From: Limnohabitans kasalickyi
GTDB taxonomy: Bacteria; Pseudomonadota; Gammaproteobacteria; Burkholderiales; Burkholderiaceae_C
Assembly: GCA_965234325.1 (NCBI GenBank)
Contig: OZ248407.1
Coordinates: forward strand, 1,240,001-1,304,000
Reading direction: 5' to 3'
DNA length: 64,000 nucleotides
Shown: positions 53,160 through 62,964 of the stretch, piece after piece
Layout: every line of letters starts with the position of its first letter
Numbering within the stretch: the stretch's first letter is position 1
Position numbers and translations under genes: made by a program
The notes under the pieces: model-generated
The model's input: only the letters and a program-made list of their open reading frames with translations
Told to the model about the DNA's origin: nothing
The model's database searches: none

Positions 53160-53975
53160 ATGTTTCGCAACGCAGTCATCACCGGCGCCTGTGGGGGCTT
53201 GGGTCAGGCCCTAGCTCGCCAACTGATCGACTCGGGCGCTCACGTGGCGCTGGTTGGCCTGAACCTCTCCGCACTTCAAGCACTGGCTGCGCTCGCGCCA
53301 GAGCGCACGCGCATTTACACCCCGGATGTCTCCAACGCCGCCGCCATGCAGGCCATGGCCAGCGAATGGCTTGCACAACACGGCACACCCGATTTGGTGA
53401 TCGCCAACGCCGGGGTGGCTGGCGGCTTTGAAACCGCAGACGCCACTGACTTGGCCGTGATGCGCCGCATGCTCGAGATCAACCTGCTGGGCGTGGCCAC
53501 CACCTTTCAACCTTTTCTGCAAGCCATGCTCGACCGCCAACAAGCCGGTGCGCTGGTGGGTGTGGCCAGCATCGCGGGCTGGCGGGGCATGCCCGGCAAT
53601 GGCGCGTATTGCGCCAGCAAGGCCGGGCTGATCGCGTATTTGCAAAGCCTGCGTGCCGAGTTGCGCCCTACCCGCCTGAGCGTGCACACCATCAGCCCCG
53701 GCTATTTGCGCACGGCGCTCACAGCGGGCAACAGCTTTGCCATGCCTGGCCTGCTGGAGCCCGATGAAGCAGCACGGGCCTTGTTGCAAGGCGTAGCCGG
53801 GGGCCGTGAGCACATTGTTTTGCCCCGCCGCATCGGCTGGCTGTCGCGCGCTTTGTCGCTGTTGCCCGCCCGCTGGCACGACCGCATTTTGCTGGGCCAG
53901 CCGCGCAAACCGCGTGCGGGCCAGGCGGGTGCGACCCCGATTCCGGGCCTGACCTCTTCCACAGAAAAAACATGA
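53160..53975 (+). CDS. short-chain dehydrogenase/reductase (classical SDR)
   Basis: A 271-residue NAD(P)-dependent oxidoreductase. The cofactor motif is TGACGGLG, NAGVAGG stabilises the sheet, the catalytic Ser is in GVASIAGW and the Tyr/Lys pair in YCASKAG. The last 70 residues include a likely membrane-associated or basic tail. It begins an operon: its stop overlaps the start of the flavin monooxygenase gene (ATGA). With a monooxygenase and an epimerase it may oxidise an alcohol to the ketone the monooxygenase uses, but the substrate is unknown. Confidence 0.88.
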   Translation: MFRNAVITGACGGLGQALARQLIDSGAHVALVGLNLSALQALAALAPERTRIYTPDVSNAAAMQAMASEWLAQHGTPDLVIANAGVAGGFETADATDLAVMRRMLEINLLGVATTFQPFLQAMLDRQQAGALVGVASIAGWRGMPGNGAYCASKAGLIAYLQSLRAELRPTRLSVHTISPGYLRTALTAGNSFAMPGLLEPDEAARALLQGVAGGREHIVLPRRIGWLSRALSLLPARWHDRILLGQPRKPRAGQAGATPIPGLTSSTEKT

Positions 53976-55294
53976 CCGCCCAAAGCACTGCCACCCACAC
54001 CCAAATCGCCCTGATCGGCGCAGGCCCCGCAGGCTTGGCCGGTGCCCGGGCGCTCAGCCGCAACGGCGTGCCGTTTCAAGGTTTTGAGGCCCACACCGAT
54101 GTGGGTGGCCTGTGGAACAACACCAACCCCCGCTCCACGGTGTATGAGTCGGCGCACCTGATCTCCAGCAAGCGCATGACCGAGTTCAGCGAATTCCCGA
54201 TGGCCGACGACGTGGCCGATTACCCCAGCCACCGAGAGCTGCTGCTGTATTTCAAAGCCTATGCCGCGCACTTTGACCTGTTGCGGCATTACCGCTTTGG
54301 CGTGCGGGTGGTCCGGGCAGAGCCGCTGAGCGACGCGCCCGACAGCTTGTGGCGCGTGACGATCGACCCCGGTAACGGCCAACTGGAGAGCGCCGATTAC
54401 AAAGGTGTGGTCATCGCCAACGGCACCCTGGCCGAGCCCAACATGCCCGCCTTTGAAGGCCATTTCAGCGGCGAGCTGCTGCACACCTCGGCCTACAAGC
54501 AGGCCACGCAGTTCCAGGGCAAGCGCGTGCTGATCGTGGGTGCGGGCAACTCCGGCTGCGACATCGCGGTGGACGCGGTGCACCATGCACAAAGCGTGGA
54601 CATCTCGGTGCGCCGGGGTTATTACTTCGTGCCCAAATATGTGTTCGGCAAACCCGCCGACACCGTGGGCGGCAAGATCAAACTGCCCATGCGCCTGAAG
54701 CAGGCCATCGACAGCACCATCTTGAAATGGTTCACGGGTGATCCGGTGCGCTTTGGCTTTCCGCAACCCGCCTACAAGATGTACGAGTCACACCCCGTGG
54801 TCAACTCGCTGATCCTGTACCACATCGGCCATGGGGACGTGAAGGTGCAGCCCGACATTGCGCGCCTGGATAGCCGCACCGTGCACTTCAAAGATGGCAG
54901 CCAAAAAGACTACGACATGCTCATGGCCGCCACCGGCTACAAGCTGCACTACCCCTTCATCGACAACGCTTTGCTCAACTGGCAGGGCATGGCCCCTCGG
55001 CTGTACCTCAACATGCTGTCGCCGCGCTTCAACCGACTGGCGGTGCTGGGCATGGTCGAGGCCAGCGGTTTGGGTTGGCAAGGCCGCTACGAACAGGCCG
55101 AAATGGTGGCCCGCTACTTCAAGGGCTTGGACAGCGGCACACCCGCCGCGCTGGCGCTCGACCAGGCCCGACAAGGTCCCTCGCCCGATGTGTCAGGCGG
55201 CTACCAATACCTGCAACTCGAACGCATGGCCTATTACGTGAACAAAGACGCCTACCGCGCTGCCGTGCGCGAGGCCTCGGCCGCGCTGACCTGA
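53972..55294 (+). CDS. flavin-containing monooxygenase (FMO/Baeyer-Villiger type)
   Basis: A 440-residue class B flavoprotein. Two dinucleotide motifs are present: FAD at LIGAGPAGLAGARAL (about residue 10) and NADPH at LIVGAGNSGCDIAVD (about 190). The FMO signature region FEGHFSGELLHTSAYK lies between them, close to the FxGxxxHxxx(Y/F) pattern. Such enzymes oxygenate nucleophilic N or S atoms or turn ketones into esters. It is coupled to the SDR gene and followed 25 bases later by a symporter gene. Confidence 0.9.
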   Translation: MTAQSTATHTQIALIGAGPAGLAGARALSRNGVPFQGFEAHTDVGGLWNNTNPRSTVYESAHLISSKRMTEFSEFPMADDVADYPSHRELLLYFKAYAAHFDLLRHYRFGVRVVRAEPLSDAPDSLWRVTIDPGNGQLESADYKGVVIANGTLAEPNMPAFEGHFSGELLHTSAYKQATQFQGKRVLIVGAGNSGCDIAVDAVHHAQSVDISVRRGYYFVPKYVFGKPADTVGGKIKLPMRLKQAIDSTILKWFTGDPVRFGFPQPAYKMYESHPVVNSLILYHIGHGDVKVQPDIARLDSRTVHFKDGSQKDYDMLMAATGYKLHYPFIDNALLNWQGMAPRLYLNMLSPRFNRLAVLGMVEASGLGWQGRYEQAEMVARYFKGLDSGTPAALALDQARQGPSPDVSGGYQYLQLERMAYYVNKDAYRAAVREASAALT

Positions 55295-55319
55295 CCCACA
55301 GCCCTACAAGGAACACCCC

Positions 55320-56279
55320 ATGCTGCCTGTTGACGACATTCGCCTGAACTTCAACCCCGCCTCGCTGGCCGTGCTCAACGCGGTGCTGGGCTTTTTGATG
55401 TTCGGCATCGCGCTCGATACCCGAACCGAAGACTTTCGCCGCCTGCTGCGCATGCCCATGGCGTTTGCGGTCGGCATTGCGGCGCAATTTTTTTTGCTGC
55501 CGGCCATCACGTACGGCCTCACGCTGGTGCTGCAACCGGCCCCCAGCATCGCACTGGGCATGATCCTGGTGGCCTGCTGCCCGCCGGGCAACGTGAGCAA
55601 CATCCTGACCCACCGTGCCAATGGCAACGTCGCGCTCAGCGTGTCGATGACCGCCGTGTCCAACGCCATCTCGGTGGTGGCCATGCCGCTCAACTTTGCG
55701 TTTTGGGGCGGCATCCACCCCACGGCCGCGCCGCTGCTGACCAGCATCGCGCTGGATCCACTGCAAATGTTCGGCCACATTTTTCTGATCATCGGCCTGC
55801 CCTTTGCACTGGGCCTGGCGTGCGTGCACCGCTTTCCGGCCTTCACCGAGCGCTTCAAAAAACCGCTGCGCATCATCAGCTTTCTGGCCCTGATCGGCTT
55901 CATCGTCGGAGCCATCGCGGGCAACTGGCGTTACTTTTTGGATTACGTGGGGTTGGTGCTGTTGGCCGTGGTGCTGCACGACGCGCTGGCCTTTGGCACC
56001 GGCTATGCCGTGGCCCGGGCGGCGCGCCTGTCCGACTACGACTGCCGTGCCCTGTCGATTGAAGTGGGCATCCGCAATGCGGGCTTGGGTCTGGTGCTGA
56101 TTTTCAGCTTCTTTGGTGGACTGGGCGGCATGGCCGTGGTGGCCGGGGTCTGGGGATTTTGGGACATCATCGCCGGCCTGATCCTGGCCGGTTTCTGGGC
56201 GCGGCGGCCTTTGCGCAGCGGCGGCCCGGCAACAACACCCGAGACGGCTCTCAGCACGCCAAAGGCTAAGTCAGCATGA
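55320..56279 (+). CDS. BASS-family (bile acid:sodium symporter-like) transporter
   Basis: A 319-residue membrane protein with nine to ten hydrophobic helices and the family features LGMILVACCPPGNVSNIL and EVGIRNAGLGLVL. Members import bile acids, pantoate, pyruvate or sulfur compounds with sodium. AAGGAA lies before the ATG. Its stop overlaps the epimerase start by 4 bases. In the operon with SDR, FMO and epimerase it is the likely importer of the substrate. Confidence 0.88.
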   Translation: MLPVDDIRLNFNPASLAVLNAVLGFLMFGIALDTRTEDFRRLLRMPMAFAVGIAAQFFLLPAITYGLTLVLQPAPSIALGMILVACCPPGNVSNILTHRANGNVALSVSMTAVSNAISVVAMPLNFAFWGGIHPTAAPLLTSIALDPLQMFGHIFLIIGLPFALGLACVHRFPAFTERFKKPLRIISFLALIGFIVGAIAGNWRYFLDYVGLVLLAVVLHDALAFGTGYAVARAARLSDYDCRALSIEVGIRNAGLGLVLIFSFFGGLGGMAVVAGVWGFWDIIAGLILAGFWARRPLRSGGPATTPETALSTPKAKSA

Positions 56280-57277
56280 ACAGGGTGACGCCTGCCGCAC
56301 GCCGAGTGCTGGTCACTGGCGCCGCTGGATTTCTGGGTCAATCCCTGATCAAGGCCTTGGCGAGTGGTGCAAGTTGCGACAACGTGGTTGCGGTAGATGT
56401 GCGCGAAGTGCCTTCAGCCCAGCGCCTGCCAAACATCACGTATGTCACGCAAGACGTGCGCGACACGGCACTGTCCAACACCCTGGCCGCGCACCAGATC
56501 GACACCGTGGTGCACTTGGCGTCCATCGTCACGCCCGGCAAAGACTCGAACCGCGAATTCGAATACTCGGTCGATGTGGGCGGCACACAGAATGTGCTGC
56601 AAGCCTGCGTGCAACACGGCGTAGCGCACATCGTGGTCTCGTCCAGCGGCGCAGCCTATGGCTACCACGCCGACAACGCGCCTTGGCTGACCGAAGACAT
56701 GCCCTTGCGCGGCAATGAGAGCTTTGCTTATTCGCACCACAAGCGGCTGGTCGAAGACATGCTGGCCGACTACCGCCAAAGCTGTCCGCAACTGCAGCAA
56801 ACCGTGCTGCGCATTGGCACCATCCTGGGCGAGCGGGTGGACAACCAAATCACCGCGCTGTTTGAAAAGCCACGCCTCTTGGCCATTGCAGGCAGTGAGA
56901 GCCCCTTTGTGTTCACCTGGGACGACGACGTGACCGGCGCCATCTTGCACGCGCTCAGCGGTCAAGCCCCGAGCGGTTGTTTCAATTTGGCGGGTGACGG
57001 CGCGCTCACGATCTTCGAGATCGCCCAGCGAATGAACAAACGCCCCCGCGTGCTGCCCGCTTGGTTGTTACAAACCGCATTGGCCATTGGCCACGCCCTG
57101 CGCATCAGTCGCTACGGCCCCGAGCAACTCGACTTCTTGCGCTACCGGCCCGTGCTGCTCAACACCGCGCTTAAAACTCGGTTTGGCTACACCCCAAGCA
57201 AAACCAGCGCGCAGGCATTTGAAGCGTTTGTTGCGGCGCGAGAGCGGCAAGGCAGACCTGTGCACGCTCACTCTTAG
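56276..57277 (+). CDS. NAD-dependent epimerase/dehydratase family protein (extended SDR)
   Basis: A 333-residue extended SDR. Cofactor motif TGAAGFLG near residue 14, VVHLASIVTPG, the SSSGAAYG block with catalytic Ser, and YSHHK with the Tyr/Lys pair. Relatives include sugar epimerases and 3-beta-hydroxysteroid dehydrogenases. It is the last gene of the SDR-FMO-BASS operon (overlap of 4 bases), so a small lipophilic or sterol-like substrate is as likely as a nucleotide sugar. About 190 bases without a gene follow. Confidence 0.87.
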   Translation: MNRVTPAARRVLVTGAAGFLGQSLIKALASGASCDNVVAVDVREVPSAQRLPNITYVTQDVRDTALSNTLAAHQIDTVVHLASIVTPGKDSNREFEYSVDVGGTQNVLQACVQHGVAHIVVSSSGAAYGYHADNAPWLTEDMPLRGNESFAYSHHKRLVEDMLADYRQSCPQLQQTVLRIGTILGERVDNQITALFEKPRLLAIAGSESPFVFTWDDDVTGAILHALSGQAPSGCFNLAGDGALTIFEIAQRMNKRPRVLPAWLLQTALAIGHALRISRYGPEQLDFLRYRPVLLNTALKTRFGYTPSKTSAQAFEAFVAARERQGRPVHAHS

Positions 57278-57471
57278 ACGTGTGCTCACCCTGAATTGGT
57301 TCAAATTTGGCGACCTCCAACGCACCCAGCCCAAGCCGTGATCCGTCGCTTTTTATCGCACAGGTGACAGCTACGTCGACTTAATGATGGTTGCCCCCCT
57401 TGCCACGCTAGACCTTGAATCGTAGATTGGTTCATCTGGCTGACATGGCCAGCAACCCAAAGGAGACTGCC

Positions 57472-58500
57472 TTGAAATTGACTTCTCTTGCTCGCAAGTT
57501 CGGCTTGATATGCCTAGCGCTGCTGAGTTCTCTGGCTTTTGCAGCCGATCCGAAGATCACCACCCACGAATTCAACCTCGACACAGAATTGCCGGGCGTA
57601 AAAATTTATGTCCGAAACAAACACCTCGCCAGCCAAACCAAGTTCACGGCTGACAAAGTGGTGCTGTTTGTGCACGGTGCCACCTACCCTTCCGAGACGG
57701 CCTTTGACATGAACCTGCCAGGCGGCAGTTGGATGGACTATGTAGCGAAATTAGGCTATGACGCCTATTTGGTGGATGTACGGGGCTATGGGTTGTCCAC
57801 GCGTCCGGCGTCCATGAGTCAGCCCGCATCGGCCAATCCGCCCTTTGCCACCACGGCCGATGCCATCAAAGACATCGGCACAGCGGTGGACTTCATCCGG
57901 CAGCGGCGCGGTGTGGCCAAGATCAATCTGGTTGGTTGGTCTTGGGGCACCACCACCACCGCTGGGTACACCACACAAAACAACGACAAGATCAACAAAT
58001 TGGTGTTGTACGCGCCACTTTGGATTGTCAAAGCACCCCCTCCTGTGGCGGGCTCTGGGTCTTTCCGGACAGTCGAAAAAAATTCGGCCCGTTCACGCGG
58101 CATTCGCGGCATTCCAGATGCCAAGGTGGAAGAAATCAGCCCCTCAGCTTGGTTTGAACAATGGTGGGCGTCCAACATGATCTCGGATGCAGAAGGCGCC
58201 AAACAAACCCCGCCGGTGGTGCGTGCGCCCAATGGCGTCATCAAAGATTTGGGTGAGTATTGGATGAACAACAAGTCCACCTACGACCCTGCAGAGATTC
58301 GTGTCCCCGTGATGCTGATCATTGCCGAGTGGGACCAAGACACCCCGTTGTACATGGCGCAGGAACTGTTCCCCAAAATCGTGAACTCGCCCAACAAAAA
58401 ACACGTCATTTTGGGAGAAGGCACCCATGCCATCGTGCTGGAGAAAAACCGCACCAAACTCATGCAAGAAGTGCAAACGTTCTTGGACGCTAAAAATTAA
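57472..58500 (+). CDS. exported alpha/beta hydrolase
   Basis: A 342-residue hydrolase with a signal peptide (MKLTSLARKFGL then a hydrophobic run ending AFA). The nucleophile elbow is GWSWGT (Ser), the oxyanion region LFVHGATYP, with an acidic residue in LIIAEWDQDTPL and the His in LGEGTHAI. AGGAG six bases before TTG at 57472 makes TTG the likely start; ATG at 57445 lacks a ribosome site and would put a charged stretch before the signal. The serine-hydrolase gene follows 15 bases later, then an ABC importer. It probably acts in the periplasm on an ester or amide. Confidence 0.88.
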   Translation: MKLTSLARKFGLICLALLSSLAFAADPKITTHEFNLDTELPGVKIYVRNKHLASQTKFTADKVVLFVHGATYPSETAFDMNLPGGSWMDYVAKLGYDAYLVDVRGYGLSTRPASMSQPASANPPFATTADAIKDIGTAVDFIRQRRGVAKINLVGWSWGTTTTAGYTTQNNDKINKLVLYAPLWIVKAPPPVAGSGSFRTVEKNSARSRGIRGIPDAKVEEISPSAWFEQWWASNMISDAEGAKQTPPVVRAPNGVIKDLGEYWMNNKSTYDPAEIRVPVMLIIAEWDQDTPLYMAQELFPKIVNSPNKKHVILGEGTHAIVLEKNRTKLMQEVQTFLDAKN

Positions 58501-58515
58501 ACACGGAGAAAAGCG

Positions 58516-59850
58516 ATGACACACAAAACCTTGATCACCCACGCACCAGCCATGCGCCCAACGCTTTTGACAGCTGCATTGACTCTTGCCGCTTCAAGCG
58601 TGTTCGCACAAGCGCTGCCCATGGCCAAGCCCGAGTCGGTAGGCATGTCCACTGAGCGCTTGGCCAAAATTGGCGCTGCCCTGCAACAAGAAGTGAACGA
58701 CAAAAAACTCCCTGGCGCAGTGGTGATGGTGGCGCGTAAAGGCAAGCTGGTTTACAGCACCTCCGTGGGCAGTCTGAATAACAGCACGGGTGGGGCCATG
58801 AGTCCAGATGCGTTATTCCGCATCTACTCCATGACCAAACCACTGGTGTCTACCGCACTCATGATGTTGGTGGAGGACGGCAAGGTGCAACTCACCGATC
58901 CAGTCAGCAAGTTTTTGCCCTCCTTCAAGGGTCCGATGGTCAGCGTTCCCACCTTTGACCCTGTGTTTAACGGCGTGACTTTCAAGCTGATGCCTGCCAA
59001 CCGCGAACCCACGATTCAGGATCTGCTGCGTCACACCTCCGGCATCGCCTATGGCGAGCTCACCAAAAACACCTTGGTGAGAGACGCGTACATCAAAGCT
59101 GGTGTGTTCAAAGCAGACCTCGACTACGACTCTCGCACACTCAGTGGCGCCGAGATGGCAGATGGCTTAGGCAAAGCACCGCTGGCCCAACAACCCGGCA
59201 CCGCCTGGGAGTACAGCCTGTCGGTGGATGTTCAGGGTCGTGTGGTCGAAGCTGTGAGCGGCAAGCGCTTGAACGACTTCATGCAAGAGCGCATGTTCAA
59301 GCCTTTGAAGATGACCGACACCGGCTTTAGCGTACCCGCAGCCAAGCTGCCTTTGTTGGCAGAAGCCTTTCCCAAAGACCCAGCCACCGGCGCAGCCAAC
59401 AAACTCATCGATGTCAGCAAAACGCCTGGCAACGACTCCGGTGGCGCTGGGGCTGTCAGCACGGCAGGCGACTACCTCCGTTATTGCCAAGCCATGCTCA
59501 ACGGCGGGCAGTTGGATGGCGCGCGCATTCTCTCGCGCACCACCGTGAATCTCATGGCCTCGGACCACTTAGGCAGTGCGATCAGTACCACCGTCAACCC
59601 CGGCATGCTGCTACTTGGCACACCGGGCTACACCTTTGGTCTGGGATTTTTGGTTCGCCAGAGTGACGGCATTGCTGGTGTGCATGGCACCACCGGCGAG
59701 TTCATGTGGGCCGGCTATGCAGGCACCTTCTTCTGGGCCGAACCCAAAGAGCAAATCTGCGCGGTTTACATGACGCAGGCCCCGAGCCCAATTCGTGCCT
59801 ACTACCGCCGTTTCATGAAAGACATGGTGGCACAGGCCATCGTCGACTGA
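58516..59850 (+). CDS. exported serine hydrolase, class C beta-lactamase/EstB fold
   Basis: A 444-residue protein with a signal peptide ending near SSVFAQ. The SxxK nucleophile motif is SMTKP (about residue 110); YSLSVD gives the Tyr of the YxN-like motif, and the HGTTGEF block resembles the third motif (HxG/KTG). This fold includes esterases and amidases as well as beta-lactamases; an EstB-like esterase is likelier here than antibiotic resistance, given an upstream hydrolase and downstream importer on the same strand. Confidence 0.88.
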   Translation: MTHKTLITHAPAMRPTLLTAALTLAASSVFAQALPMAKPESVGMSTERLAKIGAALQQEVNDKKLPGAVVMVARKGKLVYSTSVGSLNNSTGGAMSPDALFRIYSMTKPLVSTALMMLVEDGKVQLTDPVSKFLPSFKGPMVSVPTFDPVFNGVTFKLMPANREPTIQDLLRHTSGIAYGELTKNTLVRDAYIKAGVFKADLDYDSRTLSGAEMADGLGKAPLAQQPGTAWEYSLSVDVQGRVVEAVSGKRLNDFMQERMFKPLKMTDTGFSVPAAKLPLLAEAFPKDPATGAANKLIDVSKTPGNDSGGAGAVSTAGDYLRYCQAMLNGGQLDGARILSRTTVNLMASDHLGSAISTTVNPGMLLLGTPGYTFGLGFLVRQSDGIAGVHGTTGEFMWAGYAGTFFWAEPKEQICAVYMTQAPSPIRAYYRRFMKDMVAQAIVD

Positions 59851-59881
59851 GATTCCCTTTTTCAAACCCGAGGAGACAAGC

Positions 59882-61111
59882 ATGTTGAATTCATCTTTAT
59901 CTAAGCGTTCCTTCACCCAACTTGCCGTGGCACTCAGTGCCGCAGCGGTGTTTTTACCTGCACAAGCACAGCAAGGTCCCATCAAAATTGGTTTGAGCAC
60001 CGCCGTGCAATTGCAAGTGGGCAGGGACACGCAAGAGGCCGCAAAAATTGCGATTGACGAGATCAATGCCAAGGGCGGCGTGATGGGGCGCAAGCTCACG
60101 TTTGTGGTGGCCGATGAAACCGAAAACCCAGAAGTGGGCATCAATGCCATCAAGAAATTAACGGCCGATGAAAAGGTCGATGTGATTGTGGGCGGCTACA
60201 CCAGCGGCGTGACCCTGGCGCAGTTGCCCCACATTTCCTCGGCTAAAACCATCTACCTTGGCGTGGGTGCGGCTTCGCCGGCGATCACGGCGAAGGTGAA
60301 GCAGGACTACGACAACTACAAGTACATCTTCCGCGCCGGCCCCATCAACGCCGTACACCAGGCGAGAGGTTTGGTGGAGTGGATTTCGGGCCACCTGATC
60401 GGTGAGCTCGGCTTGAAGAAAATCGCCATCATTGGTGAGAATGCCAAGTGGGTGCAAGACTTGGTGCCCGTGTTGCGCAAGGGCGCCGTCGATGTCGGCG
60501 CCGATGTGAGGATGGTTGAATTCTTTGACACTTCAACCTCCGACTTTTCGCCTTTGCTCTCCAAAATCAAAAGCTCGGATGCCCAGTTCTTGGTGGTGGT
60601 TCTGTCACATGCGTCGAGCGACGTGTTTGCCAAGCAGTGGTACGACGCCCGCTTCCCGATCCCCTATGGCGGCATTGATGTGAAGTCCCAAGACGGTGAC
60701 TTTTTTGACCGTGTGGGCGGCAAATCACTGAGTGAAGTCGCCGTGAACTTCGCGGTGCGTGCGCCTTTGACAGCCAAGACCGTGCCATTCTTTGACGAGT
60801 TCAAAAAGCGCACAGGTCGCGTGCCGGTCTACACCGCGTTCGGCACTTATGACTCTGTGCATGCTTACGCGCAGGCCATTGAACGTGCCAAGAGTTTTGA
60901 CACCAACGCCATCATCAAAGAATTGGAAAAGACCAGCATGGTCGGCGTTGCCGGCGTGCTCGAGTTTGATGAAACACACGACGTGAAAGCAGGCGGCAAA
61001 TTCATGAACTTGTTGTTCGCGCAATGGCAAGAAAAAGGCGAACGTGTGGTGCTGTGGCCAAAGAGTTTGCGCAGCGGCAACATGATCATGCCGCCTTGGT
61101 TGGCCAAGTAA
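59882..61111 (+). CDS. branched-chain-type ABC transporter periplasmic receptor
   Basis: A 409-residue exported binding protein of the LivJ fold. The signal peptide ends near PAQAQ; the mature protein begins GPIKIGLSTAVQLQVG and has INAKGGVMGRKL and GVNAIKKL-like segments. GAGGAG precedes the ATG at a short distance. It starts a plus-strand transporter set (livH, livM, livG, livF) behind two exported hydrolases. Its ligand may be a hydrolysis product of their substrate. Confidence 0.92.
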   Translation: MLNSSLSKRSFTQLAVALSAAAVFLPAQAQQGPIKIGLSTAVQLQVGRDTQEAAKIAIDEINAKGGVMGRKLTFVVADETENPEVGINAIKKLTADEKVDVIVGGYTSGVTLAQLPHISSAKTIYLGVGAASPAITAKVKQDYDNYKYIFRAGPINAVHQARGLVEWISGHLIGELGLKKIAIIGENAKWVQDLVPVLRKGAVDVGADVRMVEFFDTSTSDFSPLLSKIKSSDAQFLVVVLSHASSDVFAKQWYDARFPIPYGGIDVKSQDGDFFDRVGGKSLSEVAVNFAVRAPLTAKTVPFFDEFKKRTGRVPVYTAFGTYDSVHAYAQAIERAKSFDTNAIIKELEKTSMVGVAGVLEFDETHDVKAGGKFMNLLFAQWQEKGERVVLWPKSLRSGNMIMPPWLAK

Positions 61112-61156
61112 TCTGACCCGCTTCATTTCACATTTGCTTCTCGCAAAGGAAATCGT

Positions 61157-62011
61157 GTGCTTGAAATACTGATCTTCGGTGCTGTCACCAGTGCCATCTA
61201 CGCCATGTTGGCCGTGGGCTTCACCTTGATTTTTGGCGTGGCCCGCATTTTGAACTTGGCGCATGGCTCGTTCTATGCGCTGGGGGCATACGGTGCCTAC
61301 GTGTTGACAACCGTCTTCAAGGTGCCGCTGATCGTGGCGACACCCTTGGTGGTTTTAGGTGTCGCCCTGTTCGGCATGCTCGTGGAGCGGGTCTTGATCC
61401 GCCCCATGCGCAAGTCACAGCTGGCGGTGCTGATGATCAGTCTGGCGGTGTCACTGGTGGTTGAGCAGGCGCTGTTTTTGATTTTTGGCTCTGAGTACCG
61501 CAACGTGCCCAGCTTCATCGATCAGAAATACGTGATCGGCGGCGTCGACGTGGCTGGGCAGAGATTGCTGACCTTGCTGGTTGCGGTGGTGTCGATTGGT
61601 GGGCTGTACATGTTCATTCAGAAAACCCGCCTGGGCAGTGCCATTTTGGCTATCTCGCAAGACCCGGAGGCGGCGCAGTACATGGGCATTCCAAGTGACC
61701 GTATTTTTGGCGTGGTGATGGCCATGTCCGCAGGTTTAGCGGCATTGGCGGGCATCATGGCTGGGCCCTTTTTGAGTGTCCAACCCTCCATGCATTTGTT
61801 GCCCATTGTCAAAGCGTTTGCGATTGTGGTGGTCGGTGGTTTGGGGTCGATCCCGGGCAGCATCGTGGCGGCTTTGATGCTGGGCTATGCCGAAACTTTG
61901 GTGGCGTATGGCATCTCGACCTCATGGACGGAGATTGTTTCGGTGGCTGCAACCTTGCTCATGCTGGTGCTGCGCCCCGCTGGGTTCTTTGGCAAACGCG
62001 CTGCCTTCTGA
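61157..62011 (+). CDS. livH: branched-chain-type ABC transporter permease LivH
   Basis: A 284-residue polytopic permease with ILNLAHGSFYALGAYGAYV, FGVARI and the coupling loop ISQDPEAAQYMGI. GTG at 61157 follows AAAGGAAA at a good distance and is the start. It belongs to the receptor-H-M-G-F set downstream of the exported hydrolases. Confidence 0.92.
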   Translation: MLEILIFGAVTSAIYAMLAVGFTLIFGVARILNLAHGSFYALGAYGAYVLTTVFKVPLIVATPLVVLGVALFGMLVERVLIRPMRKSQLAVLMISLAVSLVVEQALFLIFGSEYRNVPSFIDQKYVIGGVDVAGQRLLTLLVAVVSIGGLYMFIQKTRLGSAILAISQDPEAAQYMGIPSDRIFGVVMAMSAGLAALAGIMAGPFLSVQPSMHLLPIVKAFAIVVVGGLGSIPGSIVAALMLGYAETLVAYGISTSWTEIVSVAATLLMLVLRPAGFFGKRAAF

Positions 62012-62025
62012 TGTTAGGAACCACG

Positions 62026-62964
62026 ATGCAACTGAAAAACATAGACCGGAGTGGTGCCTTGGTCGCGATTGCAGTGATGGCGGTTTTACCGCTGGTCTTT
62101 GACAGCCGCTACCTGATGGGGGTGCTCACGGTGGCTGCCATTTACGGCATTTGGTCGGTGAGTTGGGACTTCATGTCGGGCTTGACGGGACGGGAGAATT
62201 TTGGCCACTCGCTGTTCATTGGTGTGGGTGCGTATGCCGCCGGATTTCTGAACACCACTTGGGGAGCCAGTGCTTGGTGGAGTTTGCCCGCTGGGATGAT
62301 CGCCGCCATTGCATTCGCTTTGATCATGGGTATTCCGACCTTGCGTTTGAAAGGCCCTTACTTTGCGCTGGCCATGCTGTCAGGCGCGGTCATCATGCAG
62401 CGGCTGATGCTGATTTTTTGGGAATACACGGGCGGCGAAGAAGGCATCAACGGCATTGAGCCCTTGATCCGTTCGCCCCTTTATTTCTACTGGTTTGTGT
62501 TGGGCATGCTGGTACTCACCACCGCATTGCTGGGTGGCTTGGCCCGTTCTCGCTGGGGGCTGATCCTGAAAGCAATTCGGGGCGATGAAGCAACGTGTCA
62601 GGCCGCAGGTCTGAACGTCACGTATTACAAAATTGCGTCACTGGTGATCAGCGCCGCATTTGCGGGCATGGGCGGCGCTTTGTATGCACATTACCAATTG
62701 CAGGTCAGCCCGCAACTGTTTGCCGTGGTCACGTCCATCACCATCATCACCATGGTTTATGTGGGTGGCATGTCCACCATTTACGGGGCCATCGGGGGCG
62801 CACTGCTGTTGACCTTGATGACCGAATTGCTGCGCAATTTTGGTGAGTGGCGCTTGATGGTGTACAGCGTGGCCTTGATCTTGATCTTGTTCTTTTTGCC
62901 ACAAGGCCTCGTGGCACCCACTTGGGAAAAGATTCGCCAACGACTGGCAGGGGGACAGCCATGA
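62026..62964 (+). CDS. livM: branched-chain-type ABC transporter permease LivM
   Basis: A 312-residue polytopic permease with SGLTGRENFGHSLFIGVGAY and the coupling loop IRGDEATCQAAGLN. ATG at 62026 with AGGA upstream gives the normal LivM N-terminus; earlier in-frame codons overlap livH and are rejected. Its stop overlaps the livG start (ATGA). Confidence 0.92.
   Translation: MQLKNIDRSGALVAIAVMAVLPLVFDSRYLMGVLTVAAIYGIWSVSWDFMSGLTGRENFGHSLFIGVGAYAAGFLNTTWGASAWWSLPAGMIAAIAFALIMGIPTLRLKGPYFALAMLSGAVIMQRLMLIFWEYTGGEEGINGIEPLIRSPLYFYWFVLGMLVLTTALLGGLARSRWGLILKAIRGDEATCQAAGLNVTYYKIASLVISAAFAGMGGALYAHYQLQVSPQLFAVVTSITIITMVYVGGMSTIYGAIGGALLLTLMTELLRNFGEWRLMVYSVALILILFFLPQGLVAPTWEKIRQRLAGGQP

Noticed and set aside
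53702..54766. A 354-codon frame opposite the SDR and FMO genes
   Set aside because: It has no recognisable motif and both genes on the plus strand are strongly supported.
58516..59850. Antibiotic-resistance beta-lactamase
   Set aside because: The SxxK fold is shared with esterases; the context of an exported hydrolase and an importer, and the absence of an AmpR-type regulator, do not support resistance.
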